A stretch of 64,000 nt of DNA from Bacillus sp. 103mf. Its GTDB lineage: Bacteria > Bacillota > Bacilli > Bacillales > Bacillaceae_G. The translations under genes were made by a program, and so were the position numbers. Positions 8,148-17,558 of this stretch are shown in pieces (positions within the stretch are counted from its first letter, which is position 1; every line of letters starts with the position of its first letter). The notes under the pieces are model-generated. The model saw nothing but the letters and a program-made list of their open reading frames with translations. It did no database searches and was not told the origin of the DNA. The DNA is taken from assembly GCF_900116295.1 (NCBI RefSeq), contig NZ_FPAF01000005.1:1-64000 (forward strand), written 5' to 3'.

Positions 8148-10036
8148 GAATGTTAACAGTTGAAAATGTATCGAAATCATATGGAGATAAACCATTATTT
8201 AATGGTCTATCTTTTAGTATTACCGAAGGACAGCGCGCTGGTATTATTGGTGTAAATGGAACTGGTAAATCAACGTTATTAAAAATTATTGCGGGTGCGG
8301 AAATTCCAGATACAGGGGAAATGACGCATACACGTGGATATACGATTAGTTATTTATCACAGCAGCCAGATTTTAAAGAAAATTTAACTGTACTGGAGCA
8401 AGTGTTTCATGGTGATACACCGTTAATTCGTCTTCTTCGTGAATATGAACAAACATTATTGAACTTAGAAAAAAATCCAGCAAGTGAAAAAGCACAGGAA
8501 GCATTATTTGCAGTGCAGCAGCGTATGGATGCAATGAATGCTTGGGAAGCGAATGCAAATGCAAAATCGTTGTTAACAAAGCTTGGTATTACTGATTTTT
8601 CTGCGGAAGTAGGAAATTTATCGGGCGGACAGAAAAAACGCGTTGCGATGGCGCAATGTTTCATACAAACACCAGATTTATTAATTTTAGACGAGCCGAC
8701 GAACCATCTCGATCATGAAACAGTAGAATGGTTAGAAGAATATTTATCACGTTATACAGGTTCTGTTTTGCTTGTTACGCATGATCGTTATTTTTTAGAT
8801 CGTGTAACGAACCGTATTTTTGAATTAGATAATGGTAAGTTATACAGCTATGAAGGAAACTACGGTGCTTTTTTAGAAGCGAAAGCACTTCGAGAAGAAC
8901 AAGAAATAGCACAAGAAACAAAGCGTCAAAACTTATATCGCCGCGAGCTTGCTTGGATTCGCCGCGGTGCGAAAGCGCGCTCTACGAAGCAAAAGGCACG
9001 TATTCAGCGCTTTGAAGAATTGCAAAAGAAAGAAGGACCAAGTGCAAAACAAAACGTTGATATTGCGCTTGGAGGTAGCCGACTAGGAAAGAAAGTACTA
9101 GAATTAAAAGATGTAACAAAAACATTTGGTGATAAAACTGTTCTTCGTAATTTTGGGTATATTGTGAAACCAGGAGATCGCATTGGTATTATTGGTGCGA
9201 ATGGCAGCGGGAAATCTTCTCTATTAAACATGTTAGCTGGTAAAATCAAACCGGACAGCGGTGAAATTGAAGTTGGACAAACGGTAAAAATCGCATATTA
9301 TACGCAAGAAAATGAAGATATGAATTTAAATCAGCGGATGATTGAGTATATTAAAGAAGCAGCTGAAGTCATTCATACAACAGATGGAAAAACGATTAGT
9401 GCTTCGCAAATGTTAGAACGTTTCTTGTTCGAGCCGCATACACATGGTACACCGCTTAGTAAATTATCAGGTGGTGAAAGAAGAAGATTATATTTATTGC
9501 GTATTTTAATGGGAGAACCGAATGTTTTACTTTTAGATGAGCCGACTAACGATTTAGATACGCAAACATTAACAGTGCTTGAAGATTATTTAGAAGAGTT
9601 TCCTGGAGTTGTCCTTACTGTATCGCATGATCGATACTTCCTTGATAAAATTGCAGAAGAACTGTTTGTATTTGAAGGTAACGGAAATGTTCGAATCTTC
9701 TTTGGTAGTTATAGCGATTATTTAGATGAGAAAAAAGAACAAGAAGCATTATTAAAAGCAGAAGTGCAGAAAGAAAAGAAAGTAGAAGAAGCTCCAAAAC
9801 AACAAAGGAAACGCAAGCTTTCCTATAATGAACAGCGTGAATGGGAGACGATTGAAGATAAGATTGCAGAATTAGAAGCGAAAATTGAAAGTATTACAGA
9901 AGAATTAGAAAAAGTGGGCGCTGATTATACGAAAGCACAGCAACTCTCTGAAGAGCAGCAGCGAACAGAAGAAGAATTAGAACAGACAATGGAGCGTTGG
10001 AGTGAATTATCTGACATTATTGAAGGTTTAAAGTAA
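8144..10036 (+). CDS. ABC-F family ATPase, Uup/YfmR-like
   Basis: A 630-residue protein with two ABC domains and no membrane segment. Walker A motifs are GVNGTGKSTLL and GANGSGKSSLL, signatures LSGGQKKR and LSGGERRR, and Walker B motifs end in DEPTNHLD and DEPTNDLD. A charged linker rich in R/K (RRELAWIRRGAKARSTKQ) joins the domains and a C-terminal coiled coil (from about residue 555) marks the Uup/YfmR branch. ABC-F proteins bind the ribosomal E site and relieve stalled or difficult translation. The start at 8144 overlaps the upstream stop as ATGA. Confidence 0.9.
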   Translation: MRMLTVENVSKSYGDKPLFNGLSFSITEGQRAGIIGVNGTGKSTLLKIIAGAEIPDTGEMTHTRGYTISYLSQQPDFKENLTVLEQVFHGDTPLIRLLREYEQTLLNLEKNPASEKAQEALFAVQQRMDAMNAWEANANAKSLLTKLGITDFSAEVGNLSGGQKKRVAMAQCFIQTPDLLILDEPTNHLDHETVEWLEEYLSRYTGSVLLVTHDRYFLDRVTNRIFELDNGKLYSYEGNYGAFLEAKALREEQEIAQETKRQNLYRRELAWIRRGAKARSTKQKARIQRFEELQKKEGPSAKQNVDIALGGSRLGKKVLELKDVTKTFGDKTVLRNFGYIVKPGDRIGIIGANGSGKSSLLNMLAGKIKPDSGEIEVGQTVKIAYYTQENEDMNLNQRMIEYIKEAAEVIHTTDGKTISASQMLERFLFEPHTHGTPLSKLSGGERRRLYLLRILMGEPNVLLLDEPTNDLDTQTLTVLEDYLEEFPGVVLTVSHDRYFLDKIAEELFVFEGNGNVRIFFGSYSDYLDEKKEQEALLKAEVQKEKKVEEAPKQQRKRKLSYNEQREWETIEDKIAELEAKIESITEELEKVGADYTKAQQLSEEQQRTEEELEQTMERWSELSDIIEGLK

Positions 10037-10111
10037 AAACAAGCCGCATATGTTGAAATGTAAAGGGAAAAACTTTACACTATTGGTAGAATCTATTTTA
10101 GGAGGGAAATC

Positions 10112-10843
10112 ATGCGATCATCTAATCCAATGTTAAAGAAAGATGCGTTTCGTAAAGAGGGCGTAAGTACTTCAGCGATGACAATCGGTGGTACAGTAGG
10201 AAAAACGTTTATTATGCTCATATTGTTATTAGGAACGTCTGTGTACGCATATATGCAGATGATTCAAAATAAAATGCAAATGTCAGTGTTAATAGGTGCT
10301 TTAATTTTTGCTTTTATTATTTCGCTTGTATCGATATTCGTACCGCGTATTTCACCAATTACAGCACCGATTTATGCTGCTGTCGAAGGGATTTTATTAG
10401 GAAGTATTTCTGCTGTATATACAATGCGATTTGGTGATTTTATTATTTTACACGCAGTATTATTAACAATTTCTATTTTACTAGCAATGTTAGTGTTATA
10501 TGCAACGCGTGTTGTGAAAGTGACAGATAAGTTCCGTACGGGTGTGATGGCAGCGACATTTGGAATTATGATTATGTATTTAATCGTTTTAGCTTTACAA
10601 CTATTTGGCGTACCAGTGCCATTCTTACATCAAGGTGGAACGATTGGTATGATCGTCAGCGCAGTTATAATTGTTGTTGCTGCATTAAACTTAATGTTAG
10701 ACTTTGATTTCATTGAAGGCGGTGCACGCAGCGGTGCTCCAAAGTATATGGAGTGGTACGGTGCGATGGGCTTAATGATGACATTAGTTTGGTTATACTT
10801 AGAAATTTTACGCTTCGTTTCTTATTTTGTAAAAAATGATTAA
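10112..10843 (+). CDS. Bax inhibitor-1/YccA family membrane protein
   Basis: A 243-residue protein with seven hydrophobic segments from about residue 30 to 240 and a basic N-terminus. The pattern and the motif DFDFIEGGA near residue 195 place it in the BaxI_1 (YccA-like) family. Bacterial members are proton-sensitive ion-leak channels or modulators of membrane proteases. It has an AGGAGGG ribosome binding site and a strong terminator, so is monocistronic. Confidence 0.85.
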   Translation: MRSSNPMLKKDAFRKEGVSTSAMTIGGTVGKTFIMLILLLGTSVYAYMQMIQNKMQMSVLIGALIFAFIISLVSIFVPRISPITAPIYAAVEGILLGSISAVYTMRFGDFIILHAVLLTISILLAMLVLYATRVVKVTDKFRTGVMAATFGIMIMYLIVLALQLFGVPVPFLHQGGTIGMIVSAVIIVVAALNLMLDFDFIEGGARSGAPKYMEWYGAMGLMMTLVWLYLEILRFVSYFVKND

Positions 10844-10850
10844 CGTACTG

Positions 10851-10886
10851 AAATCCTGCATGTTTGTATCATGCAGGATTTCTTTT
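10851..10886 (+). terminator. Strong terminator after the BaxI gene
   Basis: Perfect 12-bp stem AAATCCTGCATG/CATGCAGGATTT with a 7-base loop, then CTTTTT. Confidence 0.9.
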
Positions 10887-11002
10887 TGAAATTTTATAGA
10901 AATAAAGATGAGTTTTCATATGAAAAAATATTTTTTTACATTTTTTACTACACGTTTCGTTTTTTCTACAATAAAGAAAAAACGAAGAGGTGACATAATC
11001 GT

Positions 11003-11341
11003 ATGATGAATCGAGTTGCGTTAATTGGCAGATTAACAAAAGATCCAGAGTTATTTTATACAAAACAAGGAATTGCCTATGCACGTATATGTGTTGCGGT
11101 AAATAGAGGCTTTCGTAACAGCTTAGGAGAGCAACAAGCAGATTTTATTCATTGCATGATTTGGCGGAAATCAGCGGAAAATGTAACGATGTACTGCAAA
11201 AAAGGGGAACTTGTTGGTATAACAGGACATATTCATACGAGTCAGTACGATAATGAGAGCGGCAAGAGAATATATAAGACAGAAGTTGTGATTGAAAGAA
11301 TTACATTTTTAGAGAAGAAAAAAGAGCAAGCACCTCAGTAG
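11003..11341 (+). CDS. ssbB: Single-stranded DNA-binding protein SsbB
   Basis: A 112-residue OB-fold SSB (starts MNRVALIGRLTKDPEL, then DFIHCMIWRKSAENV). It lacks the long linker and acidic C-terminal tip of the essential SsbA, and matches the short paralogue SsbB (YwpH), which coats incoming single strands during competence. The GAGGTGA ribosome binding site is 10 bases from ATG at 11003; a second ATG follows directly. A 14-base palindrome TTTTCATATGAAAA and an AAAA-N5-TTTT half-box lie upstream near 10913-10937 and could bind a regulator such as ComK, but only one half-box is clear. Confidence 0.88.
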   Translation: MMNRVALIGRLTKDPELFYTKQGIAYARICVAVNRGFRNSLGEQQADFIHCMIWRKSAENVTMYCKKGELVGITGHIHTSQYDNESGKRIYKTEVVIERITFLEKKKEQAPQ

Positions 11342-11359
11342 GAGTCTTAATTGAGAACA

Positions 11360-11368
11360 TGTTACAAT
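11360..11368 (+). promoter_or_regulatory. Extended -10 promoter of the YpgR-like gene
   Basis: TGTTACAAT lies 36 bases before the GTG start and excludes the upstream in-frame start at 11351. Confidence 0.45.
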
Positions 11369-11404
11369 ACAGCTAAGAACGGCAATAAAGGAGAGACAAT
11401 ATAC

Positions 11405-12532
11405 GTGAAGATTAAAGGCATTGAACCGACACCAAGTCCAAATACAATGAAGGTTATTTTAAATGAAGTATTACCAGCAGGAGCGCGTAACAATTATACA
11501 CGTGAAAATGCTAATGAGGCTCCAGAGAGAGTGCAGCAAATTTTGCAAATTGAAGGTGTAAAAGGTGTATATCATGTAGCCGACTTTTTAGCGGTAGAAC
11601 GTAATGCGAAATATGATTGGAAACATATTTTACAGCAAGTTCGCACAGTCTTTGGTGAAGAAGTCGTAACAGAGAGCGAGCAAGAACAGAATGCCCATTT
11701 TGGGGAAGTAAAAGTGTTTATTCAAATGTTCTTTACCATTCCGATGCAAGTGAAACTAACAGATGGTACAACTGAGGAACGCGTAGGGTTACCAGATCGT
11801 TTTAAGGAAGCGATTATGAAAGTGCAAATGTCAGCGCCAAATGTTGTGAAAGAGCGTAAATGGACCCAGCAAAGTACGCGTTATGGTAACTTTGAAGAGA
11901 TTGGAAAAGAAGTTGTGGAAGAAATTGTTGCGACATATCCAGCCGATCGTGTAGATGCGGTTGTACAAGAATTATTACAACAAGCAGGAGAGGTAGAAGT
12001 AACGATTACAAAGCGTGAGCCATATAAAGTAACTGAGGAAATGATGAATGATTCTGATTGGACAAAGCGCTATGCAGCGCTTGAACAAATGGATCCAACA
12101 GAAGAAGATATTCCTGTACTAGAGAAAGCGTTAGAAGATGAAAAAGTATCGATTCGCCGCTTAGCAACTGCATATTTAGGTATGGTCAAAGGAGACCGCG
12201 TTTTACCTTTACTCTATAAGGCATTATTAGATAAATCAGTCAGCGTACGCCGCACAGCAGGTGATTGCTTATCAGATATCGGTGAACCTGCTGCGATGTT
12301 TGTGATGATTAAAGCATTAAAAGATTCAAGTAAACTTGTACGCTGGCGCGCGGCAATGTTTCTATTTGAAATTGGTGACGAAAGTGCAATCCCAGCACTT
12401 CGCTTAGCGCAAGAGGATCCAGAATTTGAAGTCGCAATGCAAGCGCGTTTAGCACTTGAACGCATTGAGGGCGGTGAGGAAGCAAAAGGTTCTGTTTGGA
12501 AGCAAATGACGGAGTACCGAAAAGGAGAATAA
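11405..12532 (+). CDS. Conserved virulence factor C-like protein, YpgR-like (Nfu-N + HEAT repeats)
   Basis: A 375-residue soluble protein. The N-terminus (about 1-90) resembles the NifU/Nfu N-terminal domain (IEPTPSPNTMKVILNE), and the C-terminal 150 residues are HEAT-type repeats (VSIRRLATAYLGM, VSVRRTAGDCLSDIG, LVRWRAAMFLFEIG). This arrangement defines the CvfC/YpgR family, named for a Staphylococcus aureus virulence-affecting factor; the molecular role is not known. The GTG start has AAAGGAGAG 8 bases upstream. The next gene starts 4 bases after its stop, forming an operon. Confidence 0.85.
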   Translation: MKIKGIEPTPSPNTMKVILNEVLPAGARNNYTRENANEAPERVQQILQIEGVKGVYHVADFLAVERNAKYDWKHILQQVRTVFGEEVVTESEQEQNAHFGEVKVFIQMFFTIPMQVKLTDGTTEERVGLPDRFKEAIMKVQMSAPNVVKERKWTQQSTRYGNFEEIGKEVVEEIVATYPADRVDAVVQELLQQAGEVEVTITKREPYKVTEEMMNDSDWTKRYAALEQMDPTEEDIPVLEKALEDEKVSIRRLATAYLGMVKGDRVLPLLYKALLDKSVSVRRTAGDCLSDIGEPAAMFVMIKALKDSSKLVRWRAAMFLFEIGDESAIPALRLAQEDPEFEVAMQARLALERIEGGEEAKGSVWKQMTEYRKGE

Positions 12533-12535
12533 TCT

Positions 12536-12919
12536 ATGATTGCCTTTTACGATAGCTGGTGTCCGATGTGTACAAAGATTGCAAATCGAACAAAGGAACT
12601 AGATAAAAAGGGGAAAATAACATTTGTTTCTTTTCGTGAAGAAGAAATTGTTCAGCAATATTGTTTATCAGAAGAGATGCAGCAAAACATGGAGAAACAT
12701 TTGTACATTTATAAGGATGCGCGCTGGTATAAAGGGATTCGAAGTATATATGTCTTAGCGAAAGCAATTCCTGCATACTGGGTAATCGCACCTTTTATTA
12801 AACTATCGATTTTTTTCGGATTTGGTCATGTCTTATATGATTATATTGCGACAAAGAGAGAAATTGTCCCTGTTGGACATTGTAAAAATGGTGTTTGTGA
12901 AATCCAAAGGAAAAAATAA
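12536..12919 (+). CDS. Thiol-disulfide oxidoreductase DCC family protein (DUF393)
   Basis: A 127-residue protein beginning with the DCC motif: D5-S-W-C-P-M-C, a CxxC redox-type site right after the first strand, as in DUF393 thioredoxin-like proteins. A second Cys pair sits at the C-terminus (CKNGVC). One hydrophobic stretch near residues 80-100 is compatible with membrane contact. It directly follows the YpgR-like gene and probably shares its transcript. The substrate is unknown. Confidence 0.8.
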   Translation: MIAFYDSWCPMCTKIANRTKELDKKGKITFVSFREEEIVQQYCLSEEMQQNMEKHLYIYKDARWYKGIRSIYVLAKAIPAYWVIAPFIKLSIFFGFGHVLYDYIATKREIVPVGHCKNGVCEIQRKK

Positions 12920-13003
12920 GAAAGTCATAATGTTTCTTTTGCGTCTAGTATTAGAGCGTGATATGATGAATTTGGAATGAAAGTTGAAGGAGAGATTGGT
13001 AAC

Positions 13004-13438
13004 ATGACAAATGCATACGAAGAATACATGCGCCAAATGGTAATTCCAATGCGTCAAGAATTAGTACGCGCAGGATTTAAAGAATTAACAACAGCAGAAG
13101 GTGTACAAGAATACATGGAAAATGCAGAAGGGACAACATTAGTTGTTGTGAACTCTGTTTGTGGTTGTGCGGCAGGTCTAGCGCGTCCATCAGCTGGTCA
13201 AGCGGTTGTACGTTCTGAGAAGCAACCTAACAATCTTGTCACTGTATTTGCAGGTCAGGATAAAGAAGCAACAGCGATGATGCGCTCTTACTTTGATGAT
13301 ATCCCGCCATCATCACCATCTATGGCATTATTAAAAGGAAAAGAAGTTGTTCATTTTATTCACCGTCATGAAATTGAAGGTGCAACAATGGAAGAGATTA
13401 TTCAAAACTTAGAACAAGCTTTTGAAAAGCATTGCTAA
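13004..13438 (+). CDS. brxA: Bacilliredoxin BrxA (YphP-like)
   Basis: A 144-residue DUF1094 protein with the CGC active site in VVNSVCGCAAGLARP near residues 48-62, the mark of bacilliredoxins, which remove bacillithiol from S-bacillithiolated proteins after oxidative stress. From memory the sequence is closer to B. subtilis YphP (BrxA) than to YqiW (BrxB). The start is 13004 because AAGGAGAG lies just before it; an upstream in-frame ATG would include that site. A terminator follows. Confidence 0.9.
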   Translation: MTNAYEEYMRQMVIPMRQELVRAGFKELTTAEGVQEYMENAEGTTLVVVNSVCGCAAGLARPSAGQAVVRSEKQPNNLVTVFAGQDKEATAMMRSYFDDIPPSSPSMALLKGKEVVHFIHRHEIEGATMEEIIQNLEQAFEKHC

Positions 13439-13467
13439 AAAGGGAGAGATTTTCTCCCTTTTTCTTT
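13437..13467 (+). terminator. Terminator after brxA
   Basis: Stem AAAGGGAGA/TCTCCCTTT followed by TTCTTT. Confidence 0.85.
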
Positions 13468-13483
13468 GTAATGAGGTGACAGA

Positions 13484-14260
13484 ATGATTGTAACGACAGC
13501 AGGACGAACAAATAAAGAAATGACTGCATATGCTGAAAAAATAGCAACGGATTTACAAAGTTCTTTTCTTATGAGAAATGATCGTCCTATTTATGAATTA
13601 CATGAGCAATATAAACAAGATGTACTTGTTGCTCAGAAAAATCGATTAGCGATTTATCCGCAAGGAACGGAAGAATCGTTCTTTTTTCATCCGAACTCTG
13701 CTATGTTTCGCGTGAAGCGATTAATGCGTGGTGAACATGATCCATTTCTGCAAGCCGCGCAGCTAGATAAAGGGATGACGCTGTTAGATTGTACACTTGG
13801 CATGGCATCTGATAGCATTGTGGCTAGTTATGCTGTAGGAGAAGCGGGACAAATCACTGGATTAGAAGGTAATCGCTATATGGCATATTTGATCGGAAAA
13901 GGTCTTCAGCAATGGGATGCAGGTGTAACAGAAATTAACGAAGCAATGCAGCGAATTACAGTAAAACATACAGAGCATTTATCTTTTTTACAACAATGTG
14001 CAGATCATAGCTACGATGTAGTATATTTAGATCCGATGTTTGAAGAAACGGTATTAGAATCAGACGGTATTCGTGGTTTAAAACATTTTGCACTGTACAA
14101 TGATATTACGGATGAGACAGTTAAAGAGGCTAAGCGTGTAGCGCGAAAACGGGTTGTGTTAAAGGATCATTTCCGCAGCAAGCGTTTTGAAAAACATAAT
14201 TTCTTTGTCTATAAACGAAAAAGCGCAAAATTTCATTTTGGTGTAATTGAAACTTGCTAA
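13484..14260 (+). CDS. Class I SAM-dependent methyltransferase, YpiP/RsmJ-like
   Basis: A 258-residue protein with SAM-binding motif I as LLDCTLGMASDS near residue 105, an acidic residue after the second strand (GLEGN), and motif IV VVYLDPMFEE near residue 185. The DPMF form is characteristic of RsmJ, which methylates 16S rRNA G1516 in Escherichia coli, and of Bacillus YpiP. The C-terminal KRKSAKFHFGVIE strand completes the fold. The RNA target in Bacillus is inferred. Confidence 0.8.
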   Translation: MIVTTAGRTNKEMTAYAEKIATDLQSSFLMRNDRPIYELHEQYKQDVLVAQKNRLAIYPQGTEESFFFHPNSAMFRVKRLMRGEHDPFLQAAQLDKGMTLLDCTLGMASDSIVASYAVGEAGQITGLEGNRYMAYLIGKGLQQWDAGVTEINEAMQRITVKHTEHLSFLQQCADHSYDVVYLDPMFEETVLESDGIRGLKHFALYNDITDETVKEAKRVARKRVVLKDHFRSKRFEKHNFFVYKRKSAKFHFGVIETC

Positions 14261-14281
14261 TTATTAGACAATATGTATAAT
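14254..14281 (+). promoter_or_regulatory. Promoter of the arg T-box leader
   Basis: -35 TTGCTA at 14254-14259, 16-base spacer, -10 TATAAT at 14276-14281. Confidence 0.6.
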
Positions 14282-14287
14282 AGATTA

Positions 14288-14541
14288 TAATAAATTTTCA
14301 TAGAAAATCTTGGATGAAGATAGTAATTATTTTCAGAAGCAATAGCGAGCTAGGGACGGTGAAAGCCTAGTGCGGAGAAAATAATGAGGCGCACTTCGGA
14401 GATGCTGCTTGAACGGTGTAGTAGAGTAAGCCGGGGCTCCCTAACCTCGTTATAAACGGGAAAGTGGTTCGTTATGAACAACAAGGGTGGTACCACGGGT
14501 GTAAACTCGTCTCTTTTTTAGAAAAGAGGCGAGTTTTTTTA
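14288..14541 (+). ncRNA. T-box riboswitch (Arg, specifier CGC)
   Basis: The leader contains the T-box sequence AAGGGTGGTACCACGGG (14483-14499), which forms the antiterminator with the NCCA end of uncharged tRNA, and a competing terminator at 14505-14540 (ACTCG-CTC stem then TTTTTTT). In stem I the putative specifier codon is CGC at 14390-14392, placed as in other T-boxes before an A. CGC is an arginine codon, which agrees with the downstream argS. Uncharged tRNA-Arg should allow read-through into argS. Confidence 0.9.
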
Positions 14542-14565
14542 TTGATAAAAAGGAGGAAGATACTG

Positions 14566-16254
14566 ATGGAATATAAAATGAAGTTTGCACAGCATGTATT
14601 CGATGTATTAGAACCAGGTTTATCATTAGAACAAATTGCCGCTTTAATTGAAACACCAAAGCAAGATGAGTTTGGAGATGCCGCTTTTCCTTGTTTCACA
14701 TTAGCAAAACAATATAAAAAAGCACCAGTAGTTATTGCGCAGGAACTAGCAGATAAATTATCTCACCCATTTTTTACAAAAGTGGAGGCAGTTGGACCAT
14801 ATGTAAATGTGTTCTTCAATCGTCAAATTGTAAGTAATGAGGTGTTAAATACGATACTAGATGAAAAAGAAGAGTACGGAAACCTGCACTTTGGGCAAGA
14901 AAAAACAGTTGTGATTGACTATTCATCTCCTAATATCGCTAAACCGTTTTCGATGGGGCATTTACGCTCTACAATGATTGGAAATGCCTTAAAACATATA
15001 TGTGAAAAATGTAGTTATGAAGTTGTAGGCATTAACTACGTTGGCGACTGGGGAACACAGTTTGGAAAACTCATTACCGCCTATAAAAAATGGGGCAATG
15101 AAGAGCTTGTTAGAGAAGATCCGATTCGCGAGTTATTTAAGTTATACGTACGTTTTCATGAAGAAGTAAAAGAGTATCCAGAGCTTGAAGAAGAAGGGCG
15201 TGCTTGGTTTAAGAAGCTAGAGGATGGCAATGAAGAAGCGGTATATTTGTGGAACTGGTTCCGTCACGAATCGTTAAAAGAGTTCTCTCGCATTTATGAA
15301 CTGCTTGGCGTAGAATTCTCGAATTTTCAAGGGGAAGCATTTTACAATGATAAGATGGATGATTTGGTCAAGCTTCTAGAAGAAAAATGTTTATTAGAAG
15401 AATCAGATGGAGCGCAAGTTGTTAATTTAGAAGAAGAAGGAATGCCGCCATGTTTAATTAAAAAATCAGATGGTGCTACTCTCTATGCAACGCGTGATTT
15501 AACTGCAGCATTATATCGTCAAAATACGTATGCATTTGATAAAGCATTATACGTTGTTGGAGAAGAACAAAGTTTACATTTCTCGCAATTTTTCATTGTA
15601 CTAAAGAAATTAGGATTCCAGTGGGTAGAAGGCATGTCTCACGTTCCGTTCGGACTTATTTTAAAAGATGGTAAGAAAATGTCTACTCGTAAAGGGAAAG
15701 TTGTTTTACTAGAAGAGGTGTTAGAAGAAGCAATTGCGCTAGCAAAGAAAAATATTGAAGAGAAGAATCCGAACTTAAAGAACAAAGATGAAGTAGCTAG
15801 ACAAGTCGGGGTTGGCGCAGTTATTTTCCATGACTTGAAAAACGAACGCATGCATAACATCGAATTTTCGCTTGAAAAGATGCTGAAATTTGAAGGAGAA
15901 ACAGGACCATACGTACAATATACGCACGCACGTACTTGTTCATTATTGAAAAAAAGTGATGTAGACATTGAGAAGCAAGACTTACAGTTAACAGACGATA
16001 TAAGTTGGACAGTGATAAAATTACTTCATCGTTTTCCGCAAGTTGTTGAAACAGCGTTTGCTAAATACGAGCCATCTCATATTGCAAAATATTTATTAGA
16101 CGTGGCACAGGCGTTTAACAAATATTATGGTAACGTTCGTATTTTAGAAGAAAATGCAGAGAAAGAAAGTAGACTTGCGCTTGTATATGCGGTGGCAGTT
16201 GTATTGAAAGAAGGATTACGTTTGCTGGGAATGGAAGCGCCTGAGGAGATGTAA
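14566..16254 (+). CDS. argS: Arginine--tRNA ligase (ArgRS)
   Basis: A 562-residue class Ia synthetase. It has the N-terminal additional domain (residues 1-100), the HIGH-type motif in YSSPNIAKPFSMGHLRS near 123-140, a KMSTR version of KMSKS in LKDGKKMSTRKGKV near 365, and a helical anticodon domain ending in GMEAPEEM. It loads arginine onto tRNA-Arg. The start at 14566 follows AAAAGGAGGAAG; an in-frame upstream start lies in the T-box and is not real. B. cereus group genomes usually carry another argS, so this T-box-controlled copy is probably the second one. Confidence 0.95.
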   Translation: MEYKMKFAQHVFDVLEPGLSLEQIAALIETPKQDEFGDAAFPCFTLAKQYKKAPVVIAQELADKLSHPFFTKVEAVGPYVNVFFNRQIVSNEVLNTILDEKEEYGNLHFGQEKTVVIDYSSPNIAKPFSMGHLRSTMIGNALKHICEKCSYEVVGINYVGDWGTQFGKLITAYKKWGNEELVREDPIRELFKLYVRFHEEVKEYPELEEEGRAWFKKLEDGNEEAVYLWNWFRHESLKEFSRIYELLGVEFSNFQGEAFYNDKMDDLVKLLEEKCLLEESDGAQVVNLEEEGMPPCLIKKSDGATLYATRDLTAALYRQNTYAFDKALYVVGEEQSLHFSQFFIVLKKLGFQWVEGMSHVPFGLILKDGKKMSTRKGKVVLLEEVLEEAIALAKKNIEEKNPNLKNKDEVARQVGVGAVIFHDLKNERMHNIEFSLEKMLKFEGETGPYVQYTHARTCSLLKKSDVDIEKQDLQLTDDISWTVIKLLHRFPQVVETAFAKYEPSHIAKYLLDVAQAFNKYYGNVRILEENAEKESRLALVYAVAVVLKEGLRLLGMEAPEEM

Positions 16255-16305
16255 AAGAGAAAGGGATTTGATCATTGACAAGTAGTAGTATTCCTGGAAA
16301 TCATA

Positions 16306-16525
16306 ATGACAAATCATTATGTTCCTATTGATGCGGCGCATTTTGAGTCACGAGACCGGGCGACTCCGCAAGAGAAGAAATCAAAGCCACAGCCGAAACA
16401 GCGCGGTCATAAACCGAAAGCGGAACGGAAAACGTTCTAATAAGAAAAATAAGACCGAGAAAATCAAAAAACATCTATGAAAAGACAATAGAAGATCAAC
16501 TAGATATTAACCTTGAAACTGTATA
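16306..16525 (+). pseudogene. Relic of an IS1182-family transposase
   Basis: A 44-codon fragment starting at 16306 reads VPIDAAHFESRDRA followed by a K/P/Q-rich stretch and KAERKTF, then stops; after a frame change the conserved YEKTIEDQLDI follows near 16477-16510. These are the middle segments of IS1182-type DDE transposases (HFEARD ... LPIYEKKIEAQLD). No terminal repeats or complete ORF remain. Confidence 0.7.
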
Positions 16526-16750
16526 AGAAGATATGTAAGAGTAATTTTTAAACAAATCAAGCAACACGATATGCAGAAAAAATTTGACTTATTCGAAAAT
16601 AAAGAATTGGTTAGAGATAAGTAGTTGAAAAGTAAATAACCCTCTTAGCTTTTAAAAGGTGAAGAAAAATACTAAATGAATTGTTAACAAATGAGCTTCG
16701 TCCATTATTTAGATTGCAAGACATTGAGAATGATTGGAGGTATCTGGCAT

Positions 16751-17311
16751 ATGTCGAAGGAAAAGAATCCATTATGTTCGATGGAGGAGCTTCAAATTAA
16801 GTTGAAAGAAAGAATGCTTCCAATGGCAGAATACTTAGAGATTGATTCATTTTTATTAAAGAACAATATTCATCAGGAACCGATTCAAGAATTTCAAGAG
16901 AAATTTCAACTTCATCCGAAAAGTGTCTTTTTAAATTTTGTTCGTCAATATGACTTGAATCAGTGGGAGTTCTTTAATATTTGGTTTGGACGCGAAAATT
17001 ATTTGGAGGAATTGATTGAAATTAATACAGCAACAGGATGGGATTGTTGGTGGGGAGAAGGGGAGAGACCAAGTGAATGGTTAATGATTGCTCAAACGGA
17101 TCCTTATACATTTTTGCTTCACCGACAGACGGACAAAATTTACGCCATTACAAGCGATGATAAAGATACGGAGTGGCAGGCAATTGCCCCAAATTTTGAA
17201 CAGTGGGTTCGAGGAATCGGAACATACTATATAGAGAAGCGTGATATTGAAGAAGTTATCTGCCTTGTACAAGCTGAAAATAAAAAATATTGGAGAGAAT
17301 TGAATACTTGA
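16751..17311 (+). CDS. SUKH (SMI1/KNR4) family protein, orphan immunity-like
   Basis: A 186-residue soluble protein. The region FNIWFGRENYLEELIEIN followed by a WW-G-GE patch and WLMIAQTDPYTFLLH fits the SMI1/KNR4/SUKH fold, whose bacterial members are mostly immunity proteins against secreted nuclease or deaminase toxins. No toxin gene is adjacent; a transposase relic lies directly upstream. ATG at 16751 with GGAGG 10 bases upstream is preferred over starts at 16691 and 16730. It may be an orphan immunity gene kept for protection against neighbours' toxins. Confidence 0.65.
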   Translation: MSKEKNPLCSMEELQIKLKERMLPMAEYLEIDSFLLKNNIHQEPIQEFQEKFQLHPKSVFLNFVRQYDLNQWEFFNIWFGRENYLEELIEINTATGWDCWWGEGERPSEWLMIAQTDPYTFLLHRQTDKIYAITSDDKDTEWQAIAPNFEQWVRGIGTYYIEKRDIEEVICLVQAENKKYWRELNT

Positions 17312-17410
17312 ATATTAAGCAATTCCTGTTGGGACAGGGTGGAAAATAGAAGAACATCATTGTCAAACGAACGAAACGCAAGATTTCCCGCAGTGAAGCG
17401 AATAGATTTG

Positions 17411-17452
17411 AAAAGCTCCTTAAGCCATTTGAGTGCCTAGAGGAGCTTTTTT
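17411..17452 (+). terminator. Terminator after the SUKH gene
   Basis: Perfect stem AAAAGCTCCT/AGGAGCTTTT with a 20-base loop and a T-run. Confidence 0.7.
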
Positions 17453-17558
17453 ATAAAGCATAATGTTTATTTAAAACGGTAGGAATTTATTTTAATCAAT
17501 CTTTTTCAAAATGTATTCTTTTAAATCTTTTTGAGATAACTATTATCTTAATATATAA

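Noticed and set aside
10923-10937. AAAA-N5-TTTT before ssbB as a ComK box
   Set aside because: Only one half of the required two boxes is clear in an AT-rich stretch; mentioned with the gene but not called.
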